Shown here piece by piece: positions 33,161 to 41,298 of a stretch of 64,000 nt of DNA. Below the pieces are notes generated by a model. The model was not told where the DNA came from. It searched no databases and saw only the letters and a program-made list of their open reading frames with translations. Positions within the stretch are counted from its first letter, which is position 1, and each line of letters begins with the position of its first letter. Both the position numbers and the translations under genes were made by a program. Source of the stretch: Natrinema caseinilyticum (GTDB lineage Archaea > Halobacteriota > Halobacteria > Halobacteriales > Natrialbaceae). The DNA lies in the NCBI RefSeq assembly GCF_024227435.1, contig NZ_CP100446.1, positions 248,001 to 312,000 of the forward strand, given 5' to 3'.

Positions 33161-33430
33161 TCAGTACTGATATCTCGCTTCTAACGGCTCAACCTCCCCT
33201 GCCTCGACGAGGCTCCTTTTCGAATCCGAGTTCTCGTAAAGCAAGTCGACGAGCGCGAACTGCGCACAAGCAGTGAACAAACACTCGTCGTTGAGACACC
33301 ACACGTCGGCGTAGACGATGTCCGTGTGTTCCTCTGCGTAGATCGGTTTCCCAATTCCAAGCCGAGATTCACAGTCGTCACGAGGACAACTCGGCTCGAT
33401 ACGGGTGAACGTTGGATTGTCTTCTACCAT
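33161..33430 (-). CDS. Small zinc-binding hypothetical protein
   Basis: The 89-residue acidic protein has CPRDDC near residue 15 and CLNDEC near residue 48, together a likely four-cysteine zinc site, and then a helical segment (CAQFALVDLLYENSD). It starts six bases after the stop of the gene at 33437 and is probably co-transcribed. No known family. Confidence 0.6.
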   Translation of the reverse strand: MVEDNPTFTRIEPSCPRDDCESRLGIGKPIYAEEHTDIVYADVWCLNDECLFTACAQFALVDLLYENSDSKRSLVEAGEVEPLEARYQY

Positions 33431-33436
33431 CTCAGT

Positions 33437-33856
33437 TCAGTAAGGGAGGTAGTCCGGCGCGATATCCCCGGTCAGTACGCTACTCTCGAATGCGTCGCTT
33501 TCGCTGCCCTCGAGGTCGATGATTCGATAGACTGCATCACCGCTCCAGTCACACTCCTCGCTCGAACACACCGCACTAGCCAGGGCTCCGTTCTCTGTAT
33601 CGAGGTGGACGCTCTGGAGATCGAGTTGCTCGCTACAGAGTGGGCACGTTACCGGAACTTGCGCATAGTGGTAGCCCGTACTGATGTCGATATCATCTTG
33701 TTCGGCGTCGATGCGACGAAGCCCTTCGACGAGATGGCCGACTCGCGAACGGAACTCGGTGAGAAGCGCGTTGCGGTCTTGCTCGTCGACGGGAAGTTTC
33801 GCGCTATCAAGGGTAATTGTTACTCGATACGCTGACGTCTCGTTGGAGTCTTTCAT
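33437..33856 (-). CDS. Zinc-finger hypothetical protein
   Basis: The 139-residue protein has a beta-helix N-terminal part (YRVTITLDSAKLPVDEQD, VGHLVEGLRRIDAE) and a zinc site CPLC ... CSSEEC in the second half. ATG 33856 is preceded by GGTGA at a five-base spacing; a GTG nine bases upstream is the alternative. The shared T-box/hairpin element lies 25-55 bases upstream. It probably forms an operon with the gene at 33161. Confidence 0.65.
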   Translation of the reverse strand: MKDSNETSAYRVTITLDSAKLPVDEQDRNALLTEFRSRVGHLVEGLRRIDAEQDDIDISTGYHYAQVPVTCPLCSEQLDLQSVHLDTENGALASAVCSSEECDWSGDAVYRIIDLEGSESDAFESSVLTGDIAPDYLPY

Positions 33857-33880
33857 TTGGTTCACCTTTGGGGGACGTTT

Positions 33881-33912
33881 GATTCCCCCGCCCCTTCGGA
33901 GTCAAAAAACAT
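33881..33912 (-). promoter_or_regulatory. Shared T-box/hairpin/G-rich element before the gene at 33856
   Basis: On the minus strand: ATGTTTTTTG, ACTCC-GA-AGGGGCGGGGG, AATC. It matches the other copies in the T-rich box and in GGGGYGNGGGG, though the left C tract is short. Confidence 0.5.
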
Positions 33913-33930
33913 CTTCGACTAAGAGCTGAC

Positions 33931-34152
33931 TCACCCCTCTTGTGAGCGGATTTCTTGTGCCTGACGTTCGAGATGCCGGAGCATCTGAACACGTCCCTGA
34001 TTCGCATTCTCGTACGCGACACAAGCCCGTAGTGTCTCCATGTCGTTGATCGTCACGATACCGGCGTTAATGAGACGCGTGTTCGGTGGTTCGAGACGCT
34101 GTTCTGGTGTTAGGCCACTCGATTCTACAAATTGATCTGAAGAATCACTCAC
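33931..34152 (-). CDS. Small helical hypothetical protein
   Basis: The 73-residue acidic protein (SSGLTPEQRLEPPNTRLINAG, METLRACVAYENANQGR, MLRHLERQAQEIR) is predicted mostly helical and resembles a helix-hairpin-helix-like start (RLINAGIVTINDMETL). A T-rich box and hairpin TCGCCTC-AAAGCGTG-GAGGCGA (34159-34180) end seven bases before the start. Function unknown. Confidence 0.6.
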   Translation of the reverse strand: MSDSSDQFVESSGLTPEQRLEPPNTRLINAGIVTINDMETLRACVAYENANQGRVQMLRHLERQAQEIRSQEG

Positions 34153-34284
34153 TGATGTTCGCCTCCACGCTTTGAGGCGAGAAAAAACGGCTCTAGGTTG
34201 ACCTGCTTCCGTGAGCGGCTATCTGCTGCACGTCACGTATTCAGGCCTCCACCGAACATCGTCTTCGACTGCATGCAGCCCAGG

Positions 34285-34944
34285 TTAGTTTGGGCGGTAG
34301 TTCGCGTCAGTGTCGACCTCGTCGTACATACGGTCGAGCATGTCGAGGGCTGACTGGAAGTGTGCGTAGTGCTCGTTTGCGAACGCTACGGTTTCTTGGA
34401 GGGAGATAACTGGCCGTCCTTCGACCATCTCGGCCTCGATCTGTGCCTCCGGCTCGAGGACCACCTGTATCGAACCATCGAGGTCGTCAGCGGGCTGGCG
34501 CTCCTCTGCAGTCGGGATTCCGAACCGGTCGAAGAACGCCATCCAGGCGTCGAGGTCGGACTCGTGGACGGCAATGAACAGCGGATAGTCCTCCGGGTCG
34601 CGAGCAACCTGGTAGCCACCGCGAGTCCAGACATAAACCGCATCGATGGCAGTGAATGCATACTCCATACCCGCGAACTGCGGGAGGACGTACGCCTCCG
34701 AGATCGACGGCGGCGAGATGTCTGTTGCCGCCGTCAGGAACTCGAGACCGGCGTCTCGGATTGTCTGGTCGACGAGCTGGAGGCCATCATCGTACACGAC
34801 GTATCCCGCTTCTTCGAGGCGATTCACGACGCGCCGAATCGTCTCCCGGTTCTCGTCGATCTTCCGCGCGACGCCTGAGATGGAATCATCTGAGTCGAGT
34901 ACGAGGATGACCTTGAGTTCCTTCTCACCGCACACATCGTACAT
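34285..34944 (-). CDS. Winged-helix regulator (AbiEi-like), probably self-repressing
   Basis: The 219-residue protein begins with a winged helix (ELKVILVLDSDDSISGVARKI, ENRETIRRVVNRLEEAGYVV). A longer domain of mixed strands follows (AFTAIDAVYVWTRGGYQVA, PLFIAVHESDLDAWMAFF), then VISLQETVAFANEHYAHFQSA. The layout resembles antitoxin-type regulators paired with nucleotidyltransferases, but no such partner is adjacent. I start at MYDVCGEK (34944) because the 20-base palindrome at 34951-34970 would otherwise lie inside the coding sequence. Confidence 0.7.
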   Translation of the reverse strand: MYDVCGEKELKVILVLDSDDSISGVARKIDENRETIRRVVNRLEEAGYVVYDDGLQLVDQTIRDAGLEFLTAATDISPPSISEAYVLPQFAGMEYAFTAIDAVYVWTRGGYQVARDPEDYPLFIAVHESDLDAWMAFFDRFGIPTAEERQPADDLDGSIQVVLEPEAQIEAEMVEGRPVISLQETVAFANEHYAHFQSALDMLDRMYDEVDTDANYRPN

Positions 34945-34950
34945 CCTATA

Positions 34951-34970
34951 GTTGCACAATTATGTGCAAC
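34951..34970. promoter_or_regulatory. 20-base palindromic operator GTTGCACA-N4-TGTGCAAC
   Basis: The arms are perfect eight-base complements around ATTA. The site lies 7-26 bases before ATG 34944, over the place where a leaderless promoter would have its TATA box, so a bound protein would block transcription. Confidence 0.65.
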
Positions 34971-34984
34971 GCTCTAAAGAGGTA

Positions 34985-35263
34985 CTATTCGTGTGGGTCT
35001 GCTGGCTGGATTTGGCGAGCGTCCTCAGCGAGGCCGTGGATATACTCGCGGAGGGTTTCCATGTCCTTGCGGGCGTCTTCGAGCGTCTTACCCTTCACTT
35101 TGGCCGTAATCTTGTCTTGATCGCGGGTGCCAGTACCGCGAGTGAGTTTGACGGTTAGTGAGACGCCGACATCGCTTCGCTCGACGTACTCGGTTTGGTT
35201 CGTGCGTCCTTCTCTGGACGACGATTCAACAACTCGATTTGCTTGTTGCTTTGAGTCAGACAT
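34985..35263 (-). CDS. Small conserved haloarchaeal protein (DUF7389-like)
   Basis: The 92-residue protein has EYVERSDVGVSLTVKLTRG, TGTRDQDKITAKVKGKTLED and METLREYIHGLAEDARQIQ: two beta strands and two helices with strong charge. I recall a small haloarchaeal domain family of this kind, possibly DUF7389, but cannot confirm the number. ATG 35263 follows the shared hairpin element; the frame upstream runs through it. Confidence 0.6.
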   Translation of the reverse strand: MSDSKQQANRVVESSSREGRTNQTEYVERSDVGVSLTVKLTRGTGTRDQDKITAKVKGKTLEDARKDMETLREYIHGLAEDARQIQPADPHE

Positions 35264-35285
35264 GCACTTTCCACGAGAGCCATCT

Positions 35286-35322
35286 GATAGCCCCCGCACC
35301 CCTTCAGAGGGTGAAAAACACG
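35286..35322 (-). promoter_or_regulatory. Shared T-box/hairpin/G-rich element before the gene at 35263
   Basis: On the minus strand: GTGTTTTTCA, CCCTCT-GA-AGGGGTGCGGGGG, CTATC. It is the closest match to the copy at 14103-14134. Confidence 0.6.
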
Positions 35323-35325
35323 TGG

Positions 35326-35745
35326 CTAGTCTGCGCTAGCTGGAGTACTGTCTACGTCGACGTCGTCGAGAAGCGGGTAGTCGATGTGCATCTCGATTTT
35401 ATCGAACGGGACAACTGGTTGGATCGCTCCCCCAGGGCCACCTTCCTTGAGTTCGAGGATACCCAATACCTCAAGCTGTTTCAGATCTGCATGAACATCG
35501 GAAACGTCGCGGTCGACGAGTCGTGCAGCCTCACGCATACTTGATGGGCGCTCTTTGGCGATGGCCTGTATGAGATCGAGGCGCAGTGGAGTGAGACTGT
35601 CGACGAGATCGTCATAAGTCCCGAACTGGAGTACTGCACGCTCATCGCTTTCGTCCAGTTCATCAGCCTCAGCAGTCTGAATGAACTGGAGCGTGTCCTC
35701 TCGGAGCTGTGCTCGATCGCCGACGGTGATGTGAAGCGTGGTCAT
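35326..35745 (-). CDS. HVO_A0114-like winged-helix antitoxin
   Basis: The 139-residue protein starts MTTLHITVGDRAQLREDTLQ and contains a winged helix: LRLDLIQAIAKERPSSMREAA, RDVSDVHADLKQLEVLGIL. An acidic C-terminus with VVPFDKIEMHIDYPL follows. This layout matches the predicted antitoxins paired with TumE/DUF6516 proteins in haloarchaea. It lies 35 bases downstream of the TumE-like gene in the same orientation. Confidence 0.75.
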   Translation of the reverse strand: MTTLHITVGDRAQLREDTLQFIQTAEADELDESDERAVLQFGTYDDLVDSLTPLRLDLIQAIAKERPSSMREAARLVDRDVSDVHADLKQLEVLGILELKEGGPGGAIQPVVPFDKIEMHIDYPLLDDVDVDSTPASAD

Positions 35746-35780
35746 GTTCGGGTGGGTTGGATCTGTATTGTCTCTGCAGT

Positions 35781-36095
35781 TCAATAGGGACGGGGTGGGT
35801 TGCCACCAATCGTGTCCCAGTATTCGTCAGCACTGGCCCAAAACTCGACAATGAGTTCTTCCATACCAGGGAACTCGACGTCTGCCTCCCCGGCAGCGGT
35901 GTGGAGTTCGTGGCCTTTGGTGTCTTCGTGGGCGTTATCGTAGCGGATGAGCGTTAGATCTTGCAGCGTTCCCAGATGAAGGGTGTACTTCCAGCCGGAC
36001 GGGTAGGCGTCTGTATCGGTCGTCCGTCGGATGACGACGTTCTCGACGAGTCCGGCCTCGACGTGGGCATAGCGGTGCGTGAGTTCGTGGCCCAT
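35781..36095 (-). CDS. TumE-family (DUF6516-like) toxin
   Basis: The 104-residue protein shows VEAGLVENVVIRRTTDTDAYPSG, KYTLHLGTL, LIRYDNAHEDTKGHELHTA, the compact alpha/beta pattern of DUF6516/TumE, including the YDN-x-H and HEx-H-like run. The family acts as a type II toxin with an HTH antitoxin, which here is the next gene. Upstream lie two tandem GTTGGG/CCCAAC hairpins (36103-36150) and GTGAGGG immediately before ATG 36095, suitable as operator and ribosome site. Confidence 0.75.
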   Translation of the reverse strand: MGHELTHRYAHVEAGLVENVVIRRTTDTDAYPSGWKYTLHLGTLQDLTLIRYDNAHEDTKGHELHTAAGEADVEFPGMEELIVEFWASADEYWDTIGGNPPRPY

Positions 36096-36186
36096 CCCTC
36101 ACCCGTTGGGTGGTCGCCCAACACCATAAGTGTGTTGGGTGTATTCCCAACAGCTACTCAGATGATCGCGGGATATCGCTATCCTG

Positions 36187-36531
36187 TTATGAGGCGATGA
36201 GTTCACCCGTTTCCGTTCCAACCTTCGCTTCAATCTCGCTCCCGGTGAGACGCCACCGCTGTTCGGTACCAGTACCCTCCAACCGGCTGACCACCTCGTT
36301 CTTGAACACCATGTACTCCGCAAGTGCCACTTCCGCATCGTCGGTGTAATCAAGCAGGAGCGCGAGTGCGAGCTGCGCTGGCCCACTACCACAGTATCCT
36401 GACTCGAACCCATTCGGACTGTGATTGGCGAGCTCGAGGCTTCTCTCTGGTGTCAGCTGTGTTCCTTCAGGCACTCGCGTGACAATCAGCTGTCCTCGTT
36501 GCCGTTCGCCGATGTAGGCGTCCGGTGTCAT
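36187..36531 (-). CDS. DUF6166-like protein
   Basis: The 114-residue protein contains AYIGERQRGQLIVTRV, LELANHSPNGFESGYCGSG, PAQLALALLLDYTDDAEVAL, FKNEVVSRL and a W before a final strand-helix unit, in the order typical of DUF6166, a family widespread on plasmids and phages with unknown function. Its ATG overlaps the stop of the HNH gene (36528-36531), so the two are coupled. Confidence 0.75.
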   Translation of the reverse strand: MTPDAYIGERQRGQLIVTRVPEGTQLTPERSLELANHSPNGFESGYCGSGPAQLALALLLDYTDDAEVALAEYMVFKNEVVSRLEGTGTEQRWRLTGSEIEAKVGTETGELIAS

Positions 36532-37013
36532 TTGAACCGCCCTCGTTCATCGCGTTCTCGTTGAAGATTTCCTAACTCTTGCTTCGAGGGGCGGATCTCC
36601 GTCCCAAATCCGTGTCGCTGGGCGTGCTCGCCTCGAGTGAGGAGTTCGAGATTTTCCGGACGATTTTCGAATCGGACTCCGTTTTGATGATGGACATGTT
36701 TCTCGACGACCGCACCGAATCCGTGCTCAGCAACCATCACCAGTCGGTGAATGCCGACTGAATCCGTTGACCCTCGGTAGTTTGACGCGCAGATCACGTA
36801 TCCGCGGTCGGTGAAAACGGCTGGGTGAAGCCGTCTATTCGTGGCCGCCTCGTAGGCACTGCGACGGGGAATGTCGAAGCGGTCCATCCACCCCCAGACG
36901 GTCGATTGCTCACATCCCAATTCGTCGGCAATCTCGTTCGTACTCAGATTTTGTTCCCAGTAGAGTTCGTAAAGGAGCGATTCGTCTCTCCACGGTGTTT
37001 CTGTGTTAGCCAT
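36528..37013 (-). CDS. HNH endonuclease with N-terminal helix-turn-helix
   Basis: The 161-residue protein has a helix-turn-helix (LSTNEIADELGCEQSTVWGWM) near residues 23-45. The HNH nuclease part follows: IHRLVMVAEHGFGAVV, VHHQNGVRFENRPENLELL with catalytic H, N and second N/H positions, and RGEHAQRHG. Such enzymes are phage or mobile-element homing nucleases. It is the first gene of the pair with the DUF6166-like gene. An IS5 end lies 10 bases upstream of its start, so its original promoter may be gone. Confidence 0.82.
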   Translation of the reverse strand: MANTETPWRDESLLYELYWEQNLSTNEIADELGCEQSTVWGWMDRFDIPRRSAYEAATNRRLHPAVFTDRGYVICASNYRGSTDSVGIHRLVMVAEHGFGAVVEKHVHHQNGVRFENRPENLELLTRGEHAQRHGFGTEIRPSKQELGNLQRERDERGRFK

Positions 37014-37023
37014 TTTTGGCCTT

Positions 37024-37945
37024 GTTTAGACGCGTGATTTCACGGTCGTGAGTGGCTGACGCTGAGTTCGATGTTTCTGACGGCGCATTTCAGAACGAGT
37101 TCGCGGAACTGTCCGAACCACGTTCGAGCTCGAACGGTCTCACCGTATTTGCGCCGGATCGCGAAAAACGTGGATTCGGCGTTCGAGCGTTGATGGTAGA
37201 TCGTGTCATCTTGCAAGAAATTGTTGGCGATGCCGTGCCAGCCGAATTCGCGGTGCTTGATCACCGGTTTAACGCTTTCAGAACGCAATCTGTGGCGAAG
37301 CAGCCACCAGTCGTAGCCTTTGTCGGCGGTGAGACTGTTCAGTTTGTCGAGATTCCGTTTGACCATTTGCCAGCCGATCTTCGAATCATGCGGTTGTTTC
37401 ATCGGGCAATGTATATCTAGGATCGCACCAGTCTTACAATCACTGAGGAGCGTCGTTTTCACCGCCTCGAACGTGTAATTCGTCCGTTTTGCGTAGTGTT
37501 GGCTGGCAGCTATCCGATCCATGCCGGTTGCGTCGATGGCTTGAACATCACCGAGATCGTGCAGACCCGCCGACAGCCGGAGCAAGACGCGCCAGATTCG
37601 CATTTCTAGCTCCTGCTTGCGCGTACACACGGTCGTGAAATCCGGCAGATCAGCCACCGTTAGGTCGAGTTTAGCAACAATTCCATGCATCTCGTGCAGT
37701 ACGTCCAGCAGCCGCCGATACGTGTGATCTAAGTACTCGCGGAGGCCGTGAATTGCCACGATCACCTAGTCTGCGTACCCATTTTCTCCTTCTTCGAACG
37801 CTGGAGCTGGCTCGCCGACGACGGCTTTTTGAGCAAGTGAGACAACCCGATCAGTGAAGCGGGCGAGTTTGCTGGACACAAACCCGTCTTCCCGCTTCAC
37901 TTCCTAGTAAGTTAGACATTTAGCTGCTCTTACTAGCGTCTAAAC
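37024..37945 (-). mobile_element. IS5-family insertion sequence
   Basis: The ends GTTTAGACGC (37024-37033) and GCGTCTAAAC (37936-37945) are inverted repeats. The element sits directly before the HNH gene and truncates a HalOD1-like gene on the other side. Confidence 0.75.
37040..37900 (-). pseudogene. IS5-family transposase with an amber codon
   Basis: From GTG 37900 the frame reads FVSKLARFTDRVVSLAQKAV ... EENGYAD-like sequence, then TAG at 37766-37768 where relatives have tryptophan, and continues VIVAIHGLREYLDHTY to the end. The DDE core is intact: AIDATGMDR, ADKGYDW and RSNAESTFFAIRR. Only this codon prevents a 286-residue protein; a restart after it would lack the N-terminal 45 residues. 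Confidence 0.8.
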
Positions 37946-38107
37946 ACGCCCCTTTATACTGTAATCGATCCAGACGCGTTGGACCAACTTTTAGAATCGA
38001 TGACGGGGGATGATCAAATCCAGTTACACTATCGAGATTACAAAATAAGCATCGATGCTGAAGGGGGAATTGAAATACAAACCATAGAAAATAAACTGGG
38101 GGAATAG
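37946..38107 (+). pseudogene. 3' fragment of a HalOD1-like gene cut by the IS5 element
   Basis: Directly after the IS end the frame TPLYTVIDPDALDQLLES, DDQIQLHYRDYKISIDAEG runs to TAG 38105-38107. This is the C-terminal part of a HalOD1 output domain; the N-terminal 20 or so residues are missing. The sequence is AT-richer than its surroundings. Confidence 0.7.
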
Positions 38108-38257
38108 TATATATTCTATCTAATCTCTGTATTTAATCCGTATATTTTTATCGTAATTCAACTGAACAGCCCCGCTATCTCGAATTCGACCTCTGCCGGA
38201 GGGTAGACTTCGAACTCGTAGTCGTATGTCGTGTTGACCGGCTAACGGTCGCCACCG

Positions 38258-38503
38258 TTATTTGTCCCAGGGAAGTTGCCTCTCTTGTCGCTTCGCTCGT
38301 TCTTCGGATTCGCTTAGTATTCGTTCGATAGCCCACACGGCCCACATAAAGATAATCGCTATGAACACCACCATCTCGGCCCTGATGATCGACCCGTACC
38401 AGATAGTAAGGACAAGAGCCATGATCGCCACCGCAACAGTGACGACACTGAAGACGTCGTAGAACGAGTGTGGGTGACGGACGCTTGGTAATCGAACGCT
38501 CAT
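38258..38503 (-). CDS. Small two-helix membrane protein
   Basis: The 81-residue protein starts MSVRLPSVRHPHSFYD and has two transmembrane segments (VVTVAVAIMALVLTIWYG and VVFIAIIFMWAVWAIERIL) followed by a charged tail (SESEERAKRQERQ). Function unknown. It is the first gene of the region that looks chromosomal. Confidence 0.6.
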   Translation of the reverse strand: MSVRLPSVRHPHSFYDVFSVVTVAVAIMALVLTIWYGSIIRAEMVVFIAIIFMWAVWAIERILSESEERAKRQERQLPWDK

Positions 38504-38841
38504 ACGTTGAACTACGCGCAGTTCGCATAAAGATCCTATACCCGTCCAGGAAAACGACTCGAGTTCCGAAAAGGGCGAGCGGACTGGCCGGCATTCCCCA
38601 GCACGTGATCTCATCGTTGTCACCGATCACAGCCTCAAGCGACCCAGTCCGGTACCGCAACTGTAGATTCGCGAGGCGTTGCTGTCCGTGGCGATTGCAC
38701 GTGTTGCCGTGATTCCGTGGGTGCAATGCCCTGCGTACTCGCAAGGTGAAGTACTGAATCGCCGATCGATTCTCTGGTCAGCGTCCTGTTCGAGTTATCT
38801 CGGGTCTGAGCAACTACTTCAGAATCGGTGCTCCCTTCCAG
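38504..38841. other. No gene recognised
   Basis: The frames are not protein-like and I see no RNA gene. The stretch separates the small membrane protein from the permease downstream region. Confidence 0.4.
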
Positions 38842-41298
38842 TTACTGCTGTCGTTCGTCATCGTCAGTGGGCACGCCTTCTTGTGGGGAATCGTGCGCCT
38901 GAAAATTCTCGCTTCGATCATCCGGCGCCGGGCGACTGGCGAACCATTTGTGCGTCCATCTGACGGCGGCAGATCGAACGAATCGGTACTTTCTGACCAT
39001 CAACACCTCTTCACCGAACTGTTCCCCGACCTCTTCGGCGATATCTCCGAAGAGTGTCTGGGGAACGAGACCCGCCTGCGCCGCTCCGGCGACGATCGTG
39101 TCGACATCGTTCTCCTCGGCGAACTCGACGATCGCTGGGGCGACGTCTCCGTCGGGTACGACCGCCGTTTCACATTCAATTCCCGCCCGTTCGAGATCGG
39201 TGCGCCTCTCCCGAACGAATTCTTCCGCGTCGTCTCTGTCACCGGTCGCGACGTTCAGCAACGTTAAATCCGCACCGTATTCGCCGGCGAGCGTCCCACC
39301 GACCCGTTCCGCGTACGTCGCGTGGGGTCCGCCGTCGGTCGGCACGAGGATCGACTGCGGTACGACTGGGCCAGCGGTCTTCGCTACAATGACGTCGCAG
39401 GGTGCATTCTCGACGACGTGATCGATCGTCGATCCAAGCATCGCGCCGGTGATTCGCTTTCGCCGTCCGCGCCAGCCGAGAACGACGACATCGCTGTCGT
39501 GCCGCCGCGTGAGATCGACGATACTGCGTCCCGGCGTCCGACCGACGGTGACGCTTCGGTGTGCCGGGACGTCGTCCGGGACGTACTGCATCGCATCAGT
39601 GAGCATCTCTCGTTCTTCGGAGACGCGATCACCCCCCCGTTCGATCGGCGTCTGGACAGGCATCGTGACGATCGTCGTCAGTAACAGTTCCCCGTCGTTC
39701 CGTCGAGCGATTGCACTGGCGATATCGACGAGTCGTTCCGCGTTCGCCGGTTTGTCGATCGGAACGAGTACCCGATAGGGGCGTTCTCGTATGGCGCGTT
39801 CCTCGACGAGGGCCCGCGTTTCAGGGACTTCCGTCCGGCGGATGCGTCCCCGGGAATAGACCCAGAACACGACCACACCAGACCCGATCCAGCCGACTGC
39901 GATCGCCCACGCGAGCGGGCTGTAGTTGAAGAAGTAGACCGCGAGGAGGAGCTTCGTGCCGATCCCGATCATCGGAACGTACGGAAACCACGGTGCCAGA
40001 TAGCCGTACGTGAGCTCCTCACCGAGTTCGCGGCGGATTTTGATCATCGAGTAGTTCACCTGCAAGAACAACAGGAGGAACATCAGGTCGGTCGCCGCGG
40101 CCACCTGTGCGAGCGGAAGCGAGACGGCCATCACAGCGATCAGTGCGCCGCTGAGTACGACCGATACGTACGGCGTCTGATTCTCCGCGTGGATGCGGCT
40201 GAACGACTCGGGAAAGACGTGATCGTGCCCGAGCGCGTAGCCCACGCGCGAACTCGAGAACGTCGTCGCGTTGAGCGCCGCCAGCGATGACAGGATACCA
40301 GTCAGAAGGATGATTAGCGTTCCGTAGGGCAACAGTTGACCGACGACCTGCGCGAGGCCGAACTCGCCCAGGTGACCGACGACTTGCCAGACGGCCGGGT
40401 TCGCCGGGAGGTCGGGGATCGTCGTGCCGCCGATGCTATCGGTCGCCCGGGCGATCTTGAGGAGGTCGGGTGTGACGGAAATTGCACCCAACATTACGAC
40501 CCCGATCAAGATATAGAGCGTGACGACGATGAGCATCGAATAGAAGACCGCTTTCGGGACGTTTTCCCGCGGATCGATGACCTCGCGCCCGGATTGGACG
40601 ATGATCTCGTACCCCTCGAAGGCGATGAAGGTCAGCCCCATCGCGAGGAAGACGCCGCCCGCGCCGTTCGGTGTGAACGGCTCGAGATTGTCGATCGTCA
40701 CCTGGGGCGACGAGACGGCGACTCGAAAGCCAGCCGCAATGACGACGACGATAACGGCCAGTTGGAGTATCGTGACGACGTTTTCGGCAAAGCTGGTCTC
40801 TTTCGTCCCGCGGTAATTCACGTACGTGAACGCCGCAGTCGCAAGAACGGCGAATCCCTTCTGTAATCGAACGTCGGAGAGACCCAGCGTGAGGTCGAAG
40901 TACGCCGTGAGAATCAGCGTGACGAACGAGCCGAACGTGAGGACGTAGAGGGACCCGGCGACGGCGTGCGCGAACCAGCTCATCCACCCGGAGATGAACG
41001 CCTGCGACCTACCGAGCGCCGTCCGGACCCACAGGTAGCCCCCACCGGGTTCCGGGATCGCACTCCCGAGTTCGGCGTACGTCATCGCGGTGAAAATCGT
41101 AATGACGCCATTGAGCGCGAACGCGAGGACCAACGCCGGACCCGCTTCTCCGGCCGCGAGCCCCGTGAGAACGAAGACGCTCCCGCCGATCATCGCACCG
41201 ACGCCGAGAAGGGTGATATCCGTCAGCGTCAGTTCTCGAGCGAAGTCCGCGCCGTCTTCGCCGGTGGTAGACACTCTACTGGACTGATTATCACTCAT
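38842..41298 (-). CDS. APC-family amino-acid permease with two C-terminal Usp domains
   Basis: The 818-residue protein starts MSDNQSSRVSTT. Residues 25-480 form an APC transporter: LLGVGAMIGGSVFVLTGLAAG (substrate loop), AELGSAIPEPGGGYLWV, AFEGYEIIVQSGREV. After a basic linker two UspA-like domains follow, at about 515-655 and 660-775. The first has the ATP-binding pattern GWRGRRKRITGAMLGS; the second (ILVPTDGGPHATYAER) lacks a clear one. Usp domains probably sense ATP or stress and gate the transporter (inference). A paralogue is at 57540. The tiny membrane gene at 41291 overlaps the start. Confidence 0.87.
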   Translation of the reverse strand: MSDNQSSRVSTTGEDGADFARELTLTDITLLGVGAMIGGSVFVLTGLAAGEAGPALVLAFALNGVITIFTAMTYAELGSAIPEPGGGYLWVRTALGRSQAFISGWMSWFAHAVAGSLYVLTFGSFVTLILTAYFDLTLGLSDVRLQKGFAVLATAAFTYVNYRGTKETSFAENVVTILQLAVIVVVIAAGFRVAVSSPQVTIDNLEPFTPNGAGGVFLAMGLTFIAFEGYEIIVQSGREVIDPRENVPKAVFYSMLIVVTLYILIGVVMLGAISVTPDLLKIARATDSIGGTTIPDLPANPAVWQVVGHLGEFGLAQVVGQLLPYGTLIILLTGILSSLAALNATTFSSSRVGYALGHDHVFPESFSRIHAENQTPYVSVVLSGALIAVMAVSLPLAQVAAATDLMFLLLFLQVNYSMIKIRRELGEELTYGYLAPWFPYVPMIGIGTKLLLAVYFFNYSPLAWAIAVGWIGSGVVVFWVYSRGRIRRTEVPETRALVEERAIRERPYRVLVPIDKPANAERLVDIASAIARRNDGELLLTTIVTMPVQTPIERGGDRVSEEREMLTDAMQYVPDDVPAHRSVTVGRTPGRSIVDLTRRHDSDVVVLGWRGRRKRITGAMLGSTIDHVVENAPCDVIVAKTAGPVVPQSILVPTDGGPHATYAERVGGTLAGEYGADLTLLNVATGDRDDAEEFVRERRTDLERAGIECETAVVPDGDVAPAIVEFAEENDVDTIVAGAAQAGLVPQTLFGDIAEEVGEQFGEEVLMVRKYRFVRSAAVRWTHKWFASRPAPDDRSENFQAHDSPQEGVPTDDDERQQ

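Noticed and set aside
40336-40866. 176-residue plus-strand frame inside the permease gene
   Set aside because: It is antisense to the APC transporter, whose membrane helices and Usp domains are unmistakable.
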